The translations under genes and the position numbers were made by a program. A stretch of 15,769 nt of DNA from Rhodospirillales bacterium (GTDB lineage: Bacteria; Pseudomonadota; Alphaproteobacteria; Acetobacterales; Acetobacteraceae). The notes under the pieces are model-generated. The model was not told the origin of the DNA. It worked only from the letters and a program-made list of their open reading frames with translations, and searched no databases. Positions 13,990-15,769 of this stretch are shown here, piece after piece. Location: the NCBI GenBank assembly GCA_025352915.1, contig JANXSA010000071.1:1-15769 (forward strand), read 5' to 3'. Within the stretch, counting starts at the first letter, position 1. The number at the start of each line of letters is the position of its first letter.

Positions 13990-14648
13990 TCGGGGCTGCC
14001 ATCTGCCGCGGGCCGTTCGCCAGCGCCGCCCATGCCAGCGCCGCCCATAATCGAGTCCCGCCAGGCCTCCCAGCCATAGCGCTCGCGAAACCCATCCAGC
14101 CCGAATACCACACCAAGCCGCCGCCGGTAGCAGCGAAAGCCTTCCGGCCAGTCGCAAAACCCCGGCTGGCGGCGCCGATGCGCAACCGCCGCCGCCGCAT
14201 TGTCGGGGCTGGAAAACAGCCCGATCTCCTTGGCGTTCAACGGCAAGATCGCTGCCGAGGGATCGGATACCTTGAAATGCCACAAATCCCACAAGATCGG
14301 CGGTAGTTCACCGGGCGTCGGTTCCGGCAGCATCAAGATGTCGGAAGGGTCGGCCGACGGCGCATCGTCGTCCCACGGATCGATGAAGCCCAGCTCCGAA
14401 CCACGAGCGTCGTCAAGTCGCTCGCGGCCGACCCGAAATCCAAGCGGCCAGTTGCGCAACCCGGACCGCAGCCGCATGCGTGCCCGAAGTGCCTCGGCTT
14501 CCCTCCGCTGCGCGAAATGTCCGATCAACAGGTGGGGAAGCTCGTCGTCTTCCGAGCCCCACCCATCGAGGTCGGCTTGGAAGTGCCACAGCGACCAGAC
14601 GAGCGGTCGGCCTGGATCGGCAAGCGTCACGGATTTCTCTTCACGCAT
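13986..14648 (-). CDS. Two-module WPxGF protein, putative immunity protein coupled to the toxin tip (220 aa)
   Basis: The start is the ATG at 14648 (MREEKSVTLADPG), preceded by AGAGGAA. The ATG lies inside the last codons of the toxin-tip reading frame (ATGCGTGA, 8-bp overlap), an arrangement typical of toxin-immunity pairs. Module 1 is about residues 17-85: WSLWHFQADLDGW, LLIGHFAQRREAEALRARMR, GLRNWPLGFRVGRERLD, ELGF. The linker is ADPSDILMLPEPTPGELP. Module 2 is about 112-205: LWHFKV, KEIGLFSSPDNAAAAV, QPGFCDWPEGFRCYRRRLG. Compared with its paralogue at 11830-12417 it has an extra C-terminal tail of about 16 residues (GAGMGGAGERPAADGSPE). Its two modules, the duplication and the stop/start overlap make it the best candidate for the immunity partner. 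No toxin binding has been shown for this protein. Confidence 0.8.
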   Translation of the reverse strand: MREEKSVTLADPGRPLVWSLWHFQADLDGWGSEDDELPHLLIGHFAQRREAEALRARMRLRSGLRNWPLGFRVGRERLDDARGSELGFIDPWDDDAPSADPSDILMLPEPTPGELPPILWDLWHFKVSDPSAAILPLNAKEIGLFSSPDNAAAAVAHRRRQPGFCDWPEGFRCYRRRLGVVFGLDGFRERYGWEAWRDSIMGGAGMGGAGERPAADGSPE

Positions 14649-14895
14649 CGGGTTCCTCTGTGTCCGGCAAAAACAGCAACAGGCCAGGATCCTCGAACGC
14701 CCTCGACCCATGCTTCTGGATCTTGCGCATGTCCCGTAGCAGCGCCGGATCGCTCTTCCAGCGGCCCCGCCCGAACTGCCCGTCCATCAGTCGGTGAGCA
14801 TACTGCTCGGGTGTTTCGCCAATATACCGTGGGAGACCTTTGGACCAGCTTGGCGTATCTGTCGCCGCTTCCTTGCCGCTCTGACGTGGAATCCG
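14641..14895 (-). pseudogene. Orphan C-terminal tip of a polymorphic toxin (84 codons, no start)
   Basis: After an in-frame TGA at 14896-14898 the same frame stays open for 84 codons to a TGA at 14641. It reads SGKEAATDTPSWSKGLPRYI, then GETPEQYAHRLMDGQFGRGR, then WKSDPALLRDMRKIQKHGSR and AFEDP. From memory, this matches the extreme C-terminal domain of many Rhs/CdiA-type polymorphic toxins: 'SGKxAAxDxPSWxKG.RP..GEs...fA.rLMD.kyG.G.w......f.kIkK.GdRaF'. The only ATG is at 14787, in mid-domain, so an intact toxin cannot be made from here. The N-terminal delivery part is absent. The 3' end overlaps the WPxGF gene by 8 bp. It is best read as a toxin tip left after recombination or displacement. 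The alternatives are a short product from the internal ATG, or read-through of the TGA. It was missed by simple ORF calling because it lacks a start. Confidence 0.72.
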
Positions 14896-15177
14896 TCACA
14901 TCGGTCGCGGCGGGACGACAGGTGGCTTGGACAGCAACAATGGCGGCAGCCACCACTGCACCTGGACCGCGCCGCTCCGAACCCCACCCTGCCGAGCCAT
15001 GCCGCTCGGCGCAATCGGCAGCACCAGCCGCGCCGGCAGCCGGATGGCATCGGGATGCGCGGCCCGCCACCAGGCCGGCGCCGCGGCGCCGTGCGGGATG
15101 AACACGAACGGCAGGCGCAGCACCAGCCCCGCCATAGGCGCGTCCCGACCCTGCCCATTCATGCCCGCATTCCCCAT
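14896..15177 (-). CDS. Small hydrophobic ORF after the putative tape measure, unknown (93 aa)
   Basis: Not recognised. It reads [20 protein letters not shown] at the start, then a hydrophobic strand-like stretch ([17 protein letters not shown], about 18-34), [20 protein letters not shown], and a proline-rich end ([19 protein letters not shown]). The start at 15177 lies 6 bp after the upstream stop but has a weak ribosome site. The ATG at 15162, after GGGGAAT, is equally possible (88 aa), and 15135 would still keep the hydrophobic part. Its position right after the large protein and the in-frame relation to the toxin-tip sequence are the notable points. It could be a small tail-cluster protein whose end was altered by the junction at 14896. 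Confidence 0.55.
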   Translation of the reverse strand: MGNAGMNGQGRDAPMAGLVLRLPFVFIPHGAAAPAWWRAAHPDAIRLPARLVLPIAPSGMARQGGVRSGAVQVQWWLPPLLLSKPPVVPPRPM

Positions 15178-15183
15178 GGCCCG

Positions 15184-15769
15184 CTATCCCACCGACGCGC
15201 TCATCCAAGCCGGCGAGACCAGCGGGTCAAAGCCGGTCATGCCCGAGGGCGGCCGGTCCGCCGCGCGGCCCAGCTGCTCGGCGATGAAGCGGCCGAGCAG
15301 CGCGCCGTCCACTTCCAGCACACCGCCGATGCCGCCCGACTCACTGTCCGCTGCCTCCTCGGCCCCCGCCTCCCTGGCCCCCGTCTCCCTGGCCCCCGTC
15401 TCTCCGGCATCACCGCGGGGCGCCTGCACGGGCATCGCCGTCTCCTGGCGCCCGGCGAACCCGCCGAACCCGCCATCCGCCGCCGACGCCATCACCGACG
15501 CATCCGGTGCCGCCGAGGGTATCGCCATCGCGTCGGAAGGGGCCGCCGACCAGGCCGGCCAGCCCGCCCGCTCCACTGCCCCGGACATGGGCGACGCCGC
15601 TACCTGCTCCACCGATTCCGGCACCGGGGCTGCCGGCGCGGCAATCGCCGGCGGTGCCGCCAACCGGCCCCAATCCACCCCGCCCCAATCCACCCCGTCC
15701 CAATCCACCCCGCCCCAGTCCAGCCGCCCGAAGCCCGGCCCCGTCTCGCCATCCGCCGGTGCCGCCGCC
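15184..15769 (-). CDS. C-terminal part of a large Ala/Pro-rich protein, possibly the tail tape measure (partial)
   Basis: The frame is open from the right edge to a TAG at 15184, at least 195 codons, so the 5' end lies outside. A GTG at 15708 is not needed as a start because the reading frame and its repeat continue upstream (ADGETGPGFGRLDWGGV). Visible features are a DWGGV/DWDGV pentapeptide repeat, long Ala/Pro/Ser-rich low-complexity sequence, an ETGARETGAREAGAEEA acidic repeat, and a more ordered end (GALLGRFIAEQLGRAADRPP, then GFDPLVSPAWMSASVG). In Mu-like tails the tape measure precedes the gp43-like gene. Here the only large protein upstream of gp43 is this one, so tape measure is the leading guess. 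No coiled coil or transmembrane segment typical of the body is inside the window. Confidence 0.45.
   Translation of the reverse strand, partial: AAAPADGETGPGFGRLDWGGVDWDGVDWGGVDWGRLAAPPAIAAPAAPVPESVEQVAASPMSGAVERAGWPAWSAAPSDAMAIPSAAPDASVMASAADGGFGGFAGRQETAMPVQAPRGDAGETGARETGAREAGAEEAADSESGGIGGVLEVDGALLGRFIAEQLGRAADRPPSGMTGFDPLVSPAWMSASVG
15671..15715. repeat. 15-bp tandem repeat coding for DWGGV
   Basis: Three consecutive 15-base units (caatccaccccgccc with one c/t change in the middle unit), followed by a degenerate fourth, encode the pentapeptide repeat on the minus strand. Unit length is a multiple of three, so copy-number changes would keep the frame. Confidence 0.85.

Noticed and set aside
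14627..15208. 193-codon minus-strand ORF spanning the small ORF and the toxin-tip region
   Set aside because: It is in a different frame from both recognisable sequences, overlaps the end of the large upstream gene, and its translation is Arg/Gly/Ala-rich without motifs.

Overview
This is a GC-rich (roughly two-thirds G+C) bacterial window in which every gene I can support lies on the minus strand, so it reads from high to low coordinates. It is the tail end of a phage or phage-derived tail cluster: a prophage, or a tailocin-like particle. No head, integrase, lysis or lysogeny gene is visible, so these cannot be told apart. High GC, GTG starts and the flavour of the tail proteins suggest an alphaproteobacterium, perhaps Acetobacteraceae. 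That placement is inference.

Layout in transcription order. (1) 15769-15184: the 3' end of a large Pro/Ala-rich protein, plausibly the tape measure. (2) 15177-14896: a small hydrophobic ORF. (3) 14895-11830: a block that is not tail machinery. It starts with an 84-residue orphan toxin-tip sequence, fused by an 8-bp stop/start overlap to a two-module 'WPxGF' protein. A DUF4279-like protein, a single-pass membrane protein and two more two-module WPxGF proteins follow. This looks like a polymorphic-toxin remnant plus an array of immunity-type genes. (4) 11802-6870: a P2/Mu-type contractile-tail baseplate set in canonical order: Mu gp43-like, gpX/LysM-like, gpD/gp44-like, spike gpV/gp45, gp25/gpW, gpJ/gp47, gpI/gp48. 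(5) 6819-1: receptor-binding genes. These are a glycine-rich tail protein, a small fibre-tail adaptor, and two large right-handed beta-helix fibres; the second runs off the left edge.

The genes are tightly packed, mostly with gaps under 50 bp or ATGA/TGATG overlaps. I see no convincing internal promoter, so the window reads as one long operon or a few coupled ones. Two copies of a roughly 190-bp multi-hairpin intergenic repeat interrupt it, one between gpD and gpV and one between the two fibres. Each begins exactly at the stop codon of the gene upstream.

The most interesting features are the toxin-tip/immunity-like cassette placed between the putative tape measure and the baseplate genes, and the palindromic element that abuts stop codons.
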